A stretch of 64,000 bases of DNA from Phascolomyces articulosus (GCA_025677815.1 JAIXMP010000038.1:62001-126000), one strand, 5' to 3'; positions 22,265 through 38,732 are shown, counted from the stretch's first letter. Program-made: numbers and translations. Notes: a model not told the origin generated them from the sequence alone.

Positions 22265-24772
22265 AAAAAAAACGAAAAAGCGCCCCCTCCCCTTCTAATT
22301 CACTTTTATCATTGGATTATGTGGGAAATTATATCATACGCTTATATATATATACATATATACATATAAAAAAAAGTGACATTTTTTTTCTCCTTAAAAA
22401 AAGCCCATTTGTGTATAACTCTCCCTCTTACTATTACTATTATTATTATATATACATATCTTTATATCTACCTCATATAAAACAAAAATCCAACTCTCTC
22501 TCTCTCCCCTCTCTCTCTCTCTCTACTTTTTCTTCATATTTTTTTTTAGTAGAAAGTGACAAGTAGTTAGTAGTTGCTGTAATTAGTCTTTTTTTTATTA
22601 TTATTTTCCAACCAAAAAAAAATCACACATACATACATATATATATTATAAAAAATATATAAAAAATATAAATATTCCCATTTCAAAAGGAATTTTATTT
22701 CGATTAGATAGATGATTTTCTTACATAAGTGAAACTTTAATGAACAAGGGTCTGAGAGGTAAGTTTCATTCCGATCGGGTAGAACACGTAAGAAGGTAAA
22801 GGAAGAAGAAGGTTTTTCTTACTGAATGACTATATGTATTGTTGATCCAATATATTGATCATTTTCCTTTTTTTTCATAAACTCTTGAAACGAGTAGAGA
22901 AAGAACATACGTAGCATCAATTCAATGGAATGATGTGATGTATCAGCATATATATATTGTATAAAATGAACAAATCTTAAATCTCTTAAAAAGAATGATA
23001 CATGGTTCTAATATTAGAAATAAGACAACGAAACACGTTTTACTTGCGTGAATATATTTTTTTTCAAACTGTACTTTATTTTCTTTAAAAAAAATGAATA
23101 AGGTGATCCAACATTATTGTATGATTTAATGTGTAATAAAAAAGGAGGCTAAGGAGTGGTGCTACAAAACGATGATCATGGCTCAAGTTGTACAAGGAAC
23201 TATTTATCCGAGATTTTGATAAAGTATACTTTTATATAAAGCTAAGTGTATTAGTTTACCAGGGGCTTTGTTCAACATGTTATCTCATATGTTAAAAGTG
23301 AGTATAACAAATTTACTTTTTTATATTGTTTGACAAAAACCATTCCCTCCTTTGGAAAAATATAAAATCGAAGGATCTACTTGATCCTTTTTTTTTCTTA
23401 TGAATTCTCAAAAAGAAAGGATAAAATGGTTTACCCTTCCTTGTATTTATAATAGTTTATACTTCTATTGAGAGTGCCTTGAACTCAGCAGGCTTTATAT
23501 ATATACTCGTCCCTTTTTTTGACTTAAAATGGAGAAGAATAATCATTGCCCAAAAAAAAAAAATTCTTGGTTATTCCAAGAACCATAACTACTGAAAAAA
23601 TATATTACTCAAGAATTAAATACTATTTCTAACAAAAGATTATTTGAACGTTTTCTTTCTGAAAAAGAAAAAACAAATGTCGGGATCATTCAATTCAATA
23701 ACAGAAAATGCATGCCAAGCTAATAAGCGCTCTGACCACCAACTCACACTTCTATCACAAAAAAAAAGCGGCTTCCAAAATAAAAAGCCTATTTTTATAT
23801 ATATAAGATTGGGACACATTTCATCGTTTGGATGGCCAAAAGTATGGATTTTTATTCTATAATAAAAACACGTTGATATTGACGATAAAAGAAATTGATT
23901 TATTTTGCCAAGACTGATTTTATATGACGATTATTGTTGTTGTTGTTTTTTTTGTCAAACATACACACACTCTTTAGATATATAAATATATAGAAAAATT
24001 ACGCGATATATATATATATATATATATAATTACCTTGACGTTTAAGGAGCCCCAAAAAAAAAAACTCTATTTTTGGTCTTTTTTTTTTTTTGTTGGACTT
24101 GGCAACAAACAACTTATTATAAACAAAACGTACAGGGTCATCATGGATGATAGTATATATATCAAACAAATTTTATTTTGTTTTCTTAGGATATATGTAT
24201 ATATACTAAAATGCTAAAAAACATTTTTACATGAAAGAAAATCATTTCAATATCCAATAGAAATGTAAAAATTTTATATTTATTTGTTTTCAAAAAATCA
24301 CTTAATCAATAACGTCTACATTCAAACGAACCTCTCAAGTTCTTGTTCTTTCCCCGTTTTTGCTATGCTGAGCTTTATAGAGTACAGTTTTTTTTTTGTG
24401 GCGTTTACCTGTTTTTGCGTTTTGCCGAATTGAGTGAATTTTATTCAAATATGGATATTCTCTCTTTTACTCTAAAAATAATAAAATGCAAGCTTCTTTT
24501 AAAATAAAGTGGATTTATTTTTTTTGGTACCCGCCCTTTTTTATTTTTTATGCGAATGACCAATCGTAACATTGAACTGGTAACACTCACTCTCTAATAT
24601 CATCACCTCTTTCAGTGAAAAAAAAAATAATCGGCGATCCTCTTTATAACCTCCTTCTCTTCTTCTTTCTTTTTTTCTTTCTTGTGAATTTTTATATAAA
24701 AGGAGGGGATAAAGAGAAGAAATTTATTTATTTTATTTTGCCCTTTTTTATTATTATTATATTTTTCCATAA
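22265..24772. other. 2.5-kb intergenic region, no supported gene
   Basis: AT-rich DNA with pyrimidine tracts (22490-22530), TA repeats (24007-24030) and long T runs. Reading frames in it are short and low-complexity. The last 150 nt form the promoter of the GH9 gene. I see no RNA gene or mobile element. Confidence 0.4.
24693..24701 (+). promoter_or_regulatory. TATA-box candidate of the GH9 gene
   Basis: TATATAAAA lies 72-80 nt upstream of the initiator ATG at 24773, behind a CT-rich tract. The spacing fits a short 5' leader. Confidence 0.5.
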
Positions 24773-27121
<2,349 letters not shown>

Positions 27122-28075
27122 AATTTTCTCTTTTTTGTAATTACTACGTATAGAGGAGTGGTTTTTTTTTATTATTATTATTTTTGTCACATTCCCCCAA
27201 TATCATTTCACAAATCAATAAAGAAGAACACACACTCTATTTTTTTTGTATAATAAATAAATAAATAAATAATAAGAATTGTTTTTTATTTTATATTCTA
27301 TTGTCCCGGTTGTCTTTTTTTTAATAAGAAAAAAAAGAATGATAATAATAATAAATAAGGATGGCTTTTTTTTTAATATAAAAGAAATTTTGAATTTTCT
27401 AGATCTACTACAATTACGAAAAAATGTGATGATGTGTGAAAAAAAAGAGGAAATGGGCATGAAAATTACATAGAATGAACATTAGTGAAAATACATGTGA
27501 GGTAGGTGGGGGGGAATATAAACTTTTTTTGGGTCCAAAAAAGGAAATCTAAGATGTGATGGGTTGAAAATAAATAATAATAATAATAATAATTAAAAAC
27601 AAATATATATGGATATAATAAGAATAGAAAGATAGGATGCATAGAAATGAGAAATAAGATGCGCGTAACAAAAAAAATAAATAAATATGTACAAATATAA
27701 AAAAAAAAAAAGAAGGAAATGAGGGAATGGTTTTGTGGCATGAGTTTGTATATATTGCATAGAAGGTCATTTGAAGATATAAAAAAAGTGTGTGTGTGTG
27801 TGTGTCGTTTGATGCGTATAAAAAAAAGAAATAATGAAAAATAATGCTGAAAAGTAAAAAAAAAAAAATGCAGGGGGAGGGAAGAGGGGAACAAGTGAAT
27901 TGTTCAAAAATGGATGATAAAATTTTTGTTTTTGATTTTTTGTTTTGTTTTATATTTTTTTTATGATAATAAAATGGAAAGGATGAAAAATGATGTGAAA
28001 AGAGGTGGGAAGAGAGAGAGAGAGAGAGAGAGAGAGAATAGATGCAATATATATGACTGTTGTAATGCGTTTTTT
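27122..28075. other. convergent intergenic spacer between GH9 and Zn2Cys6 genes
   Basis: A 954-nt AT-rich spacer between two convergent stop codons. It has a GT repeat at about 27787-27805, a GA repeat at about 28013-28036 and AAT repeats. Overlapping minus-strand ORFs here are Phe/Ser/Tyr-rich artefacts of the repeats. No gene is supported. Confidence 0.5.
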
Positions 28076-28860
28076 TTAAGCTGTGGATAAGAAAGATTGC
28101 CAATATCCATTATTATTGTTTTGTTGTTGATGAATGATAGGTTGTTGAGGTTGTTCCATCATGGGATAAAAAGAAGATTCATTGAGTTGAGGTTTCATTG
28201 TATGTTGATGAACCATGAAATCTTGTTGAGAAGGTGGAACAATACAAGTACACATGTTATTTTGTTGTTGTTCCTCAGTAAAATAAAACTTGTCAATAGG
28301 TTGTTCTGATTGAAAGGTATAATATTGAGGAGGAGAAGGAATCATGTTGGTATTGTTTGAATCAAACGTTGACATGATGGTCATGGGAGGTTGTTGTTGT
28401 TGAGGTGGTTGAGATGGATAATAGGATGAAGAAGTAGTAGTTGTAGTTGTCATGATTTGTTGATCAGATGGTAATAAAGAACCAAGAAGTTGTTGTTGTT
28501 GTTGTTGTTGTTGTTGTTGATCATCCCAAGAAAAGTTGGTAGATAAAGGTGAAAATTCTGCTGTACCTACACTTGCAGTTGGAATCAAGTGAAGAGTAGT
28601 ATTACTACCATTATTATTGATATAAGACATATCAGCAGAAAGAGGGGATGAACTACTACTTGCAAGAGGAGATAATTCTTGTTGTGTTAAAGGAGGTGTG
28701 GTATCATAATACTCGATAGTATTGTTGTTATCCCAAGAAGTAGTCATGGTATCATTTTCAGCGACAAATGGGGTAGTGGTCGTCGTTGTTGTAGTAGTAG
28801 TAGGTGTTGTTGTGATAGCAACAGAAGGTTGTTGTTGTTCTGTAGTCACAGAAGTAGTTG

Positions 28861-28891
<31 letters not shown>

Positions 28892-29527
28892 ACGCTTCTT
28901 GTAAGGACCTCGTTTCACACCTTTCTTTCGTTCCTTTCGGGGAGAATTAATACACGTGGCAATCAAACCAAGTTTGATACAACGTTGACAAGGTCGACCA
29001 TCATCACATTTTTTGCACGCCTTTTGACAGTTGACTAAAATAAATAAAATATATAAAATATAAGTTGGCGGAGATTTAAACAAAAAGGAAAGAAAAGAAT
29101 ATAAAAGTATAAAACCCGAGAAAGAAAAAGAAAACGGGCCGGTATTTTTTTTTCATCGTGTGTACAACGTTTCACATTTATAAAAAAAAAAGATAAAAAT
29201 AGGTCCCTAATTAAGTGATTTTTACTTACCACATGCATTTTTGACTTGTTTACGTTTGGGTCGATTTCGTTGATTACCCGTTATTGTGGATTTAGTTTTA
29301 CTTTTCGTTGATTTTTTCATTGTTTTTTTATTGTTTGTTGTAGAAGTAGTAGATGTAGTTGTAGTAGTCATAGGAGGTTCAGGAGTAGAAAGAAAGGGTT
29401 CAACTGTTGTAGTTGTTGTTGCTGGTGCTGCCATCATCATTGATTGTTCTGTATTTGTTGGCATATAATAAAAGGGTTGTTCTCCAAATTGGGTGAAATA
29501 TTCTTGTTGGTAATTGTTATACTGCAT
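28076..29527 (-). CDS. Zn2Cys6 binuclear-cluster transcription factor
   Basis: Two exons, 29527-29230 and 29034-28076; 1257 nt, 418 aa. The intron splits the zinc cluster directly after its first Cys. Together the exons give C99-x2-C102-x6-C109-x5-C115-x2-C118-x8-C127 (around KKCDDGRPCQRC), a complete fungal Zn2Cys6 domain. A basic linker follows, SPRKERKKGVKRGPYKKR, as in several regulators of early-diverging fungi. The N-terminus is Thr-rich, then basic (KKTMKKSTKSKTKS). The rest is low-complexity Gln, Thr, Ser and Asn with Pro/Tyr, probably an activation region; no middle homology region is seen. It acts in the nucleus as a sequence-specific regulator, targets unknown. The gene is flanked by unusually long non-coding DNA upstream (4.8 kb). 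Confidence 0.9.
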
Positions 29528-32500
29528 GGTCGATCGTTTAAAATAAAAAATAGGGGGAGGAAATCAAAAATTTATAAAAAAAACAAAGAAAATGAGGTAT
29601 TTTTGGTATGTTGAACTTGTTTGAATAATATAGAAAATAAAATTGGATAGAATAAAAAAAAAGCTTATATAAAAAAAAGTGTATATGGAAGGGTATGTTC
29701 AATAAAAGAAAAAAAAGATACGTTGAATCAGAATAGAGTATTTGTTGACAAATAAATATCAAAAGAGGCCTTGGCAAAGTAAAAAAAAAAAAAAAAAGGA
29801 AAAAGAAAAAAGAAGTGGAAAAAAAACGATTGTCAAGAACCCTTTTTATATCAATTTTTTTTTATATATTTTGGGGAAATCATACACAATTCATTTGTTG
29901 TCCTTTTTTTGGTATAAGGGGGGAGGGGAACATGTATACAAAGGTCGAGAGACATACAGCCACAGACAGACACAAAAAAAGTGTATTATTCAATGGATTT
30001 CTAAATTTGTAATTCAGATCATAACTTTGATTGGTGTAAAAATAATTCACCGAGACTTATTCATTCTTTTTATTGGTTAACTTTTTAGTGTGCTTCTATT
30101 TTATCTCTTTTTCTTTGATTGGTGATTATTTCTACTGCTTCTACTATTTTACTGTTTCGATCTATGGATGTATTTTGGTATACGTTGTTACTTGTTTTGT
30201 AATAAACAATAGAAAAAAAAAGATTTCCCCTTTCCCGGTTTCTTCCTTCAATGATATGACTATTGAACAAAGTCATTGGTAAAAAAAAAAAAAAGAAGAA
30301 GAGTTTCCTTTCATGGAGATGATGGCGATTAGAGTTCATATTTTTAGTTTAAAGATGACGAATCAGTAATAATACTTTATATTTTTTTGAGCTTGAATAT
30401 ATTAAGGGGAGAGAGAGGTTCCTATGATACTAAAAAACTTACATATGCACCCTGTTTTTTTTTACATATGTCTCTATGAATCTTTTTTTTGGGGGGGGAG
30501 AGGGAGAAGTTGAAAGAAGAAGAAAAAAAAAGTAGAACTTATTTTACTATTTTTGATCCATGATGACGATGGCTAATATAAGGAGAGAGAGAGGGGGAGT
30601 AAGGAGTTTGGATTCAAAAGGAAACAATGGGGGAAAGAAGTATTATTTCAATCTATATTTTATTTTATCTCATCGGATCCATTTTGAAATAATAATAAGG
30701 TAGTAGTTAGTAGTCAATCGTAAAGTGAGGCATATTTGCATGCGTGGCAAAGTAAATAAATGGGTCAAGCACCAAAAAAGGATGTTCCCCCATTACTTAC
30801 TCTCTTTCACTCTCAATAGACACGTTGTAAATGGGATAATGGCTTATTCAGCGATCCATTGTTTTCGCGTGCAACACTACTCAGAATTGCCACGCGAGAT
30901 TTTTTTTTTTTAAACATATGCTATTTCTTGTTCTATTTCTTCTTTCTTCCCCCCCCCCTTCCAAAAATAGAAAGTCTCGTTTCGGCGGTCTTTCCGACCT
31001 TTTTTTTTTTTCTTTCAATCGGTCACACCCGCCCACGTTTTTATAAAATAAATTTCAATATGTCACACTAGACATACACAAGTTTATCGGGTTATATCCG
31101 AACATGGCCACGACCTAAACAATGGCTAATTAATATGCCAACGTATTTTTTTTTTATAAAAGTTTTTGTCCAAGGATATATATAACAACCCCCGATCCAG
31201 TGATTATTATGCAGCTAATAGATAAACAAGCAATATCTTGACAATAGTTTATGAGCCTAGAACCCATATTTTTTTTTGTTTATTTTCCCACAACAATCAA
31301 ATCATTTCCTACTATCGTTATTTATGAAATCAAAATAATAATAATAATAATAATAAAAAAGGAGAGAAAAGCGGAAACAAAAATCCGATAAATTTGATAA
31401 TTCTGAGTTTTTTTTGTTTCATTCTAATATAATCAATCATCATCTCCTTCTTTACAATACAGCCCTGTTTTTTTATTATCCCCCACAATCCTAGTATATA
31501 TGTGGAAGAACTTATGTAAGCCATTCAAAAAGTATATATTTCTATATCATTCAATAAAAAACTATAATCTGTTGTGTAAACCTATATGCAGCAAATTAAT
31601 TTATTTTTTGCCCGTTGAATCGGCGAAAAAGTACCATGTGGAGGATATGAGCAAAAAAAAAAAAGTTTATTCTTTCAAAAAGGTCTGTGCATTAGATTCT
31701 GGATTCTTTTTATTATGATAATTCACGTACACACTATGAGTTACTTCAAAACAATTCCTATTGTTGATTATGTATTATATCGTCACTTTTAAAATAAAAA
31801 AGGGGAATCAAGATTAGTCAATGAAAGAGAAAGAGAGAAGAAGGAACCGCCTATTTATTTATCCCTCCCTTTCCAAAATACCTCCTTGAAAAATATGCAA
31901 AATGACGTTACACTGCACGTTCAATATAAAATAGTATTTCTCCCTCCCCCCTTTGTGAAGAATGATTTATTGAATTTGAAAATTGAAAAAGAAAAACTTT
32001 TTGTTATGTGGAGATCGACGATGAAAAAAAAAAGCTTTGTCAAACAACCGATAAGGTTTATATATATATATATTTGATAGTATCAACTCTATTACTATAT
32101 ACTCCTTCTTCTTCTTCTTCTTTTTCTTCTCATTATCATTCATAATTATATAGAGTAAAATTGTTATTTTTTAAAATAGGTTTATTTATTATTATTCATA
32201 ACAATTTTTTTTTAACAAAAAAAAAAAAGAACGTTCATGAACTGAATTAGGAAAGTCTCTTACAAATATGGAATTGCCAAAGGTTCGGTTTTATTTTCCC
32301 GCGCAATGTCCACGTTTTTTTTTTTTTTTTTTTTCAGTGCACCATTCTTTTGGTGACTATTCACCCTTTCACAAGAAAAAAAAAACGGCCCCATGTCCGT
32401 ATTCAAATTGACATTTGAAAATATATATATAAATATATATCATTGAAAAACGATATTAATAGTTGAAAAAAGGGGGACACATTAGTATTTATTCAAATAG

Positions 32501-34137
32501 TTATTATTGTTCTCAGAAGAACCATAGAAACAAAAAAAAATTGGATATTTCTATTTAAGAAAATTGATAATTGGGAACACAATTTAGTTTTTGTTTCATC
32601 TATAATTATAAAACCATGGTTACAAATTTCGGATGATTATGTCAATTTTTTTTTAAATGGAATGAATGTCAAATATAGATTGATTCTTATTATTCATAGT
32701 TTTGATCTCCCATGGAAATCTTTTTTGTTTTTGTTTGTTTGTCTGTCAATTAATAATGATTTGTTGGGGAATATGGATAGGAACATACGTACTATGTATT
32801 TAGTATTATACTCTTTCATTTATTCATCAGAGAATGAGATTAAATCAGTATATATGAGAGATATTATTTGTTGAGTTGGTTATTATGGCACGGACCAGGA
32901 AAATGTTAAATGAACGGGTAAAAAATATAAAGTTTTTCCAAAGAGGTTCTCTCTAATGAATAACGTTAATGAAGGGGGGAAATTTACACTCCCCGATATC
33001 TATTTGTTCTATGATCTAAACTATATTCTGCCATTGAAGAAATTCCTCTTCATTTACACAATCTATGCGAGTTGACAATCTCGGAATGTATCTTTAAAAA
33101 AGAGCCATGTGGAAAAAGGGATTTTAGGAAACCATGTGGAATAAGTTGTTATTTTTTTCCCTCCGAATTATTAGTTTTCTCAGCTGATAATCAAAAATTG
33201 TTTAAATGATATCGATCATTTAAAAAAAAAATAACCTAAATCAAATTTTTCCCGTTTGAAAAAAAAAAGAGATGGGATTCTTTTTTATTCTTTATGGTAC
33301 CTTTACCTTTCTATCATGGAATGATTATAAGAGTTTATATTTATACAATGTATTACAAAGACACATGTCAAAGGATTTAAAAAAAAACAATGTGAAACAA
33401 ATAAAAAAAAAGTGGCTGAAAAAAAATATATATGTTTTTTTGGTGCGTCGAGTTTTTTATTATCACTGACTTTGACTTGGAAATAACCACATTTATATAT
33501 TTCATGAAAGAATGTACAATATGATTATGATGACTACTACTACTACTACTATGTAATAATATTAGTAGTAAAATAGAATAACTCCCCAAAAATTGAATAA
33601 TGATATATATTGAAATGGATTCTTGGCTATAAAAGGTATTGAATAACGAGAGATAAATTATATACCACTATTTTTTTTTACTAAAAAGCCTGATAACCTT
33701 TTCTTTCTTTCTTTCCAACTTTGCCAAGAAGCCAGCTTTTTTTTTGTAATACACCTATTGTTATTATTACCATAGAAATAAACTCTTTTTTGTTTTATTT
33801 TAAAAAAAAATGAAGAAAGATAGATCAAATCACATGAAAAACTTGTTGTTGGCACACACATTTATATAACCCGTAGTATATCATTTTACTCATCACCTGG
33901 TCCATTTGTTTTTTTGGGGGGAATGTTGGTATTGAGATAGAGAGGAAAATACTAGAATATTCAATCATTCTTAGTAGTAGTAGTAGTAGTCAATTGTAAA
34001 CTTTAGATAAACAACCCAACAAATATATATATATATATATATATTTATACAATAATAGTCACCTATGTTTATTATTATAATTATAATAATAATAGAGAGA
34101 GAGTGAGTGTGTGTGGACAACAAAAAGAAAGTTTTAC

Positions 34138-34183
<46 letters not shown>

Positions 34184-34339
34184 AAAAAGGATTTATATGT
34201 ATAAGTAGGTAGTAATAGTAATAGTACGTATATAAAAACAACAAAAGAGTACTTTGACGATATTAACAATGAGTGGATGGGAGGGGGGGAAGGGGGGAAA
34301 TGGTATAATCATAATAATAAGAGAAGGTTTCTTTTTTTT
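29528..34339. other. 4.8-kb intergenic region, no supported gene
   Basis: AT-rich with many A/T homopolymers, AGT and TA repeats (34023-34044, 34142-34179) and pyrimidine stretches. No ORF here has a recognisable domain or balanced composition. The first few hundred bases are the promoter of the Zn2Cys6 gene. A small hairpin followed by a T run near 30988-31013 is noted among the findings. Confidence 0.4.
34142..34179. repeat. (TA)n microsatellite
   Basis: About nineteen uninterrupted TA units downstream of the minus-strand WWE-like gene. A second, shorter TA tract lies at 34023-34044. Confidence 0.95.
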
Positions 34340-35155
34340 TTATAAATCCTCCAATTTCCAATTTTCTACAGCTTTATTTTCTCTAGCTTCTTTTTCAAGA
34401 GTAGCATGATCTAACCAAGCATCTGGTTGCATAATTCTTGATAATCGATATTTGACACCCAAGTAAGAAAGATAATTATTTTTTGGAAATACACGTACTC
34501 GTTTAACTTTAGGAAAATGAGTATCGGAAACATCGACAAAGGTACCACCTAATGTTAATGTTTGTTCCAATTTTAATTGATTAGGAGGATCAAAAGGAAC
34601 CCATTTTTCATTCAAAAATACGAGCCATGTAAAATAAGATGTTGGTGGAGAAGAAGAAATAGTGGATGTGGTGGTTGTACTACTACTTGTTGTATGTGGT
34701 GGTATTAAAGGAGGTGGCCGTGGTTGTCTACTATTACTATTACTAGTACTAGTACTACTAGTACTACTAGTAGGTGTATTTGGAATGGGTATATTGTTAC
34801 GATCATGTTGGTCATGAAATGAAAATCCTACAGAAGTGGATGTAAGTGGTCTTCGAGAACCTGATCTTTGTTGTTGTTGTTGCTGACGTTGTTGTGGTTT
34901 GTTAATCATGATCTTGTCGTGATTCATGGGAGAACTTCCTAATATATATGTTAATTTGGTAGATGATTTGCTTGATCGTCGCATGCGATACACATGCTGA
35001 CTTGGATGACTGGGTCTCGTTGTTGTTGCTGTTGTTTGAGTCGTATTAATATTATTATTATTATTATTATTATTCGATGGATGATGTTGACGAGAATAAG
35101 GTTGATGATGATAATAAATAGGATTTAGTTCCGAGTACGATGTGGTAGTGCTCAT
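34340..35155 (-). CDS. hypothetical protein with WWE-like C-terminal domain
   Basis: Intronless, 271 aa. Residues about 1-172 are disordered and low-complexity: His/Tyr near the start, then runs of Asn, Thr, Gln (RQQQQQQR) and Ser, with short basic patches (RMRRSSKSS). Residues about 173-271 are compact and well mixed: FTWLVFLNEKWVPFDPP with W177 and W185, LKLEQTL with E197, then GTFVDVSD, KRVRVFPKNNYLSY and GVKYRLSRIM. The spacing of the two Trp, the later Glu and the predicted beta strands resembles the WWE fold, which binds poly- or oligo-ADP-ribose or mediates protein contacts. The match is by eye and weak. The conserved-looking end of the protein argues that it is a real gene. It sits alone between two very long non-coding regions. 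Confidence 0.65.
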   Translation of the reverse strand: MSTTTSYSELNPIYYHHQPYSRQHHPSNNNNNNNNINTTQTTATTTRPSHPSQHVYRMRRSSKSSTKLTYILGSSPMNHDKIMINKPQQRQQQQQQRSGSRRPLTSTSVGFSFHDQHDRNNIPIPNTPTSSTSSTSTSNSNSRQPRPPPLIPPHTTSSSTTTTSTISSSPPTSYFTWLVFLNEKWVPFDPPNQLKLEQTLTLGGTFVDVSDTHFPKVKRVRVFPKNNYLSYLGVKYRLSRIMQPDAWLDHATLEKEARENKAVENWKLEDL

Positions 35156-38100
35156 ATGTATTCTTTAATATCGTACTGGAAAAAAAATAATAACTTTTTC
35201 AATAAATAAATAAAAAAAAACAAGAGAGGAGAGAGGATATCTATTATAATTGAAATCGCTGTTGTTGTTGGTTTTTTTTTATCGTATTTTGGTTTCGGTA
35301 AAATAAAGAACTCTACAAAAAAAAAGAATAAAAAAAAAGACATTTATATATCCCACACTAAAAAAAAAATCCCCAAAAAAAGATTTATCATAGAAAAAAT
35401 AAAACCAAATACATTGTAGCTTCTCTCTCTCCCCTTCTATCGTTTTTCTTTTTTACATACATTGTATATATTTGTAATCAATCTTTCTTTGAACAAAAAA
35501 AAATAAAAGTCGTTCAAGTTATTTCTGTCTTTGGAATATCTGTGTAATATAGTTTCACTTTTTTTTTGTCGATAATCGTCCCACCCGTGAGAGAAGAAGA
35601 AAAAGAAAAAGATTTATATATGAATCGTTTAAAAAAAAAAAGAAGACAAAAGAAGAGAAAAAAAAGTATTTCTCGTCAGACGATTTTGGATTCTCTCTCT
35701 TTTTATATGAATGATGAACTAGCAAAAAAAAAAAAAAGAAAGTTTTTATAACTATCATGACGAAGCCCATCATTTATGCGAATGTGTGTGTGAGTAAAAG
35801 TATGTTCTATGTTTTTTTTTTGTGTGTGTAAAAAAAAAAAAGATATTAGCCTCAAATTTGCTTTGGTGTAAAGCCCTTAAAAAAAAGTGGATTTTTTTTA
35901 TACTTTCTGTGTGACTCATGGGATAGTTTTTTTGAATCATGGGTCGCCTTTACCCAATTTTTCTTTGCTTATATTCTTTTTCTGTCTTACCTAGACCCAG
36001 AAAATTCTTTTTATCATTCCAAGATCGTTGACATACACACACGTATACTCATATTTTTTTTTCATAAGTTTGGCTAGAGCTCACTTTATTATCATCATGA
36101 TGTTAATATGTGTGTACAAAAAAAAAGTGTTGCCTACTATATAAATTATTAAGATGCTGAGGAGTGTTTGTTTTGTGACGATGATGATGATGATGTAATG
36201 ACCACAGGACTCTTTTTTATTAACATGAAATGACATGCAAAAAAAATGTTTCACGGATAGAAATCAACTTTTTTATAATTCACTCAGCCATTTATCTCTC
36301 TCTCTCTCCCCCTACCACCAAAAAAAAAGACATAGTCCTCTTATTATTATTAACGAATCTTTGATGATAATAAAAGCAGAAACTAAGAAATGATCTAGAA
36401 TAATAAATGAAAAACAAAGTTCTAAAGTAACTAATGAATAGTTGTATTACAATATCAAGGAAAAAAAACATTTGGGTGCTAATATTGTTTTATCTTAAAA
36501 AGAAAAAATGATATACTGATAAATCTCTTAAAAATAAAAAGTACTTCTATAAGTCTTCCAATTCATATTCTTTTACTGTTTTTGACTCACAAGTTCGGGG
36601 GAGGGGAAGGGGGATGTAAAACGTATGCGTAAAATGTGTGTGTGCTTGTTGTGTTTACAAAGTGGCCCCATGACTTTATTTTTACAAAATGATGATGGTT
36701 TGGTCAATAAGAATACACAAGACACTTAAAACTCAAATAGATAAATACACTAACTCATTCTTTTTGTCACTGATAATGGAATGATAGTGGGTTATTTTTT
36801 TTATTAATGATTTCATATGATAAATCAAGAAAATGACAGATCTTTCTTATATATATATATGATTATACATATCATGGGGAAAAAGATGATATAATGCAAA
36901 TGCATTTATTAATAACATCTTTTTGTTGATGATTGTTAATTATTTATTGCGTAGCACTTTATTTGTTTGTTGTTCTTGTTTTTTTTTGTTCAACCAAAGT
37001 CGTAACACGACATTTACTTGGAAGATTTTAACGCGTTTGTCCAAAGTAAAATAGTTAGCAAAACATGTATATAAATTTTATAGTAATAGTACGACGATGA
37101 CTTATTCTTTCTTGTAATACATAAAAAAGCACAAACCCTTTGGTTACACATTACGCCAACTTTTTTCGACTTCTTTTATGTCGATTTAAAGTTGAAAGAA
37201 GGAAAAAAAAAAGGTTTTTATAAAATTATATTGAGTTATGTATTTCCCTTTCTTGATATCATGAAGTATGGTATCCGCTTTTTTCATTTTATCCATTATG
37301 TGGTATCGATATGGAGAGAGTAATAAAAATAACAAGTAAGATTGAAAATATATACCATGGTACAAGTTGTTGCATTAATGCAATTGCCAAGCCTTCTCTC
37401 TCCCTCTTTGCTTCCATATCATTCGTAGTAGTAGTAGTAGTAGTAGTATCATTCTACCTATATTATAAAAATCATTACTACCAAGCATGATGAACCCAAC
37501 AAACTTAAGTAGTGTGTTACATTTTGTATTACCTTTTGATATAGGTGGATCCGTCCTAATATAGTGATATTAAGGGTTACGAAAAAAAAAAGGACCTTCT
37601 CTCCCTCTCTTTACTTTTTTTAGCGCGTGACATGTAAAGAACCATCATCATCGTCATGGGGACGTTTTTAGTACTACCGTTTGTTGTTTCTGAAATAAAA
37701 AAAAAAGGACCTTGCGTGATCTTCTATTAGACACCTTATATATATCGAATAAAAAAAACCCAATGTTGATATAAATCCAATGATTTTTCATTATTACTTG
37801 TTATTATTATATTTTAGTCTCACAAGATCTTCGGAGGTTTCCTATATATTTTTGGTGTGAGAATTTCAGGGAATTTCCTTGTCTCTTTTTATATGAATAT
37901 ACATGGAAGCAAGCCATGTCAAACGTCATATGCTAAAGAAGAAATCACTTTTTGCATAAAGAATAATTATAAATATGGCTTTTCTTGACTATTCAATAAT
38001 AAATAATAAAAAAAGAACCATTATTTTCTGGGATACCATATCAAGTAGATTTCCAAATGACATGAAAGATTCTATGTCACTTGTGTGTGTAAAAAAAAAA

Positions 38101-38728
38101 AAAAAGAAGCTCACACACACACACACACACACACCTCCTAACAAAATTTATATGGATAGGATTATTCTCTTTTTCTTTTTGCATAATTAGATATGTATTC
38201 AATTGAATGTATTTGATTCATTACTAATAGTCGAAATAGTTGTATTAAATCCAATAGTATCTTTTTTTTTAAAAAAAAAAAAGTGCCACTCGTCTTTCCT
38301 CCTGCTCCCTCCCCCCTTATTTTGTTTAGGTTCGATGCACTTGATCGACCTTTTTTCTATTTATATATAAAGAACCCTGGCATAATCGGGATCGATTGAC
38401 TGACTGACGGAGGTAAGGGATATAATATGTTATAGGGGACCAAATGTTGTCGTCGTGACAGCGCCACATTCTATCATTCAATAAAAAAAAAAAAAGAGGA
38501 AATGATCTGTTATCAATATGAATCAGGATAATATAGAAGCAACATCAATCTTTTATTATAATTATGCAACTATAAATATATGAAAAAGAATCATTCACAT
38601 CTACTTTATATTTTAGAAAAAAAAATCGATTAAGTAGCACAATTCATTGTTGCCGATCAGCAGCCTTTCTTGTTTGAAAAAAAAAAAAAGAAAGAAAGAA
38701 AGAAAGAGGGAAGGTCATCAGGTCACTT

Positions 38729-38732
<4 letters not shown>

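Noticed and set aside
27466..28103. Overlapping Phe/Ser/Tyr-rich minus-strand ORFs
   Set aside because: They arise from GA, GT and AAT repeats in the convergent spacer.
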